In this document: one piece after another, positions 29,557-29,593 of the stretch | Position numbering within the stretch: position 1 is the first letter of the stretch | How the letters are laid out: every line of letters starts with the position of its first letter | NCBI GenBank assembly: GCA_014360945.1 | Contig: JACIWM010000007.1 | Span: forward strand, 1 to 29,593 | Length of the DNA: 29,593 bases | Source of the DNA: Candidatus Bipolaricaulota bacterium | Lineage (GTDB): Bacteria > Bipolaricaulota > Bipolaricaulia > Bipolaricaulales > Bipolaricaulaceae | Direction: 5' to 3' | Notes under the pieces: generated by a model | Told to the model about the DNA's origin: nothing | Database searches by the model: none | What the model saw: the letters and a program-made list of their open reading frames with translations, nothing else | Program-made: the position numbers and the translations under genes

Positions 29557-29593
29557 GTGGCCGGGGGCCTTCCCTTCGACCCGCCAAAGCTTT

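Overview
The window is a dense bacterial chromosomal segment of high GC content. Bacterial housekeeping genes (dnaN, tmk, lspA, lepB, rplS, alaS) identify the domain. The hydrogenase, a small single-cluster ferredoxin, an archaeal-type phosphoglycerate mutase and a short archaeal/Thermotoga-type S-adenosylhomocysteine hydrolase suggest an anaerobic, probably thermophilic organism. A deep lineage in the neighbourhood of Bipolaricaulota (Acetothermia) or Thermotogota would fit, but that placement is a guess from gene content. No plasmid, phage, insertion sequence or CRISPR signature was seen. No gap between genes exceeds 300 bases; the longest are 16379-16533, 12521-12649 and 6723-6826.

Region 1 (1-6774, minus strand) is one very tight transcription unit starting at a promoter near 6745-6774: a TatT-like TPR protein, apgM, then a chain of mostly overlapping genes. 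The chain is DRTGG protein, GHKL ATPase, DRTGG protein, PHP phosphoesterase, NuoE-like subunit, second GHKL ATPase, HndB-like thioredoxin-fold protein, hoxU, hoxY and the start of hoxH. The upstream half has the gene set I associate with electron-bifurcating [FeFe]-hydrogenase loci, while the catalytic half is [NiFe] group 3d (Hox). No NuoF/HoxF flavoprotein gene is visible. The HndB-like protein has no cysteine. This mosaic is the most system-like feature of the window.

Region 2 (6776-9131, plus) holds a ferredoxin gene with its own promoter and intrinsic terminator, an EamA-type permease, and ahcY, whose substrate-pocket residues suggest S-inosylhomocysteine rather than S-adenosylhomocysteine. 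Region 3 (9094-12520, minus) is an operon of a predicted glycoside hydrolase, a secreted cysteine-rich protein, a DUF429 protein and a SpoU methyltransferase. Region 4 (12615-17834) has a HAD phosphatase, a butt-joined tRNA-Asn/tRNA-Ile pair, an 801-residue substrate-binding protein that looks circularly permuted, a shortened YjbQ protein, a NYN nuclease and a ZIP metal transporter.

Region 5 (17883-20638, plus) is nfeD-floA, a 40-codon small ORF and a DUF167 gene: a membrane microdomain operon. Region 6 (20635-22536, minus) is a SPOUT methyltransferase gene, rplS and lepB, the last encoding a signal peptidase with a PDZ domain inserted between its catalytic serine and lysine. Region 7 (22571-24783, plus) is lspA-tmk-dnaN, coupled by ATGA overlaps. 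Region 8 (24784-29556, minus) holds a secreted HExxH protein, a DUF6062 protein and alaS.

A recurring signal links the regions. Several first genes of transcription units lack a Shine-Dalgarno sequence and carry a -10-like TANNNT hexamer only 6-11 bases before the ATG, which suggests leaderless or near-leaderless mRNAs. Genes inside operons use a Shine-Dalgarno sequence or stop/start overlap. Convergent gene pairs overlap or abut, twice sharing a CTAA tetranucleotide as both stop codons.
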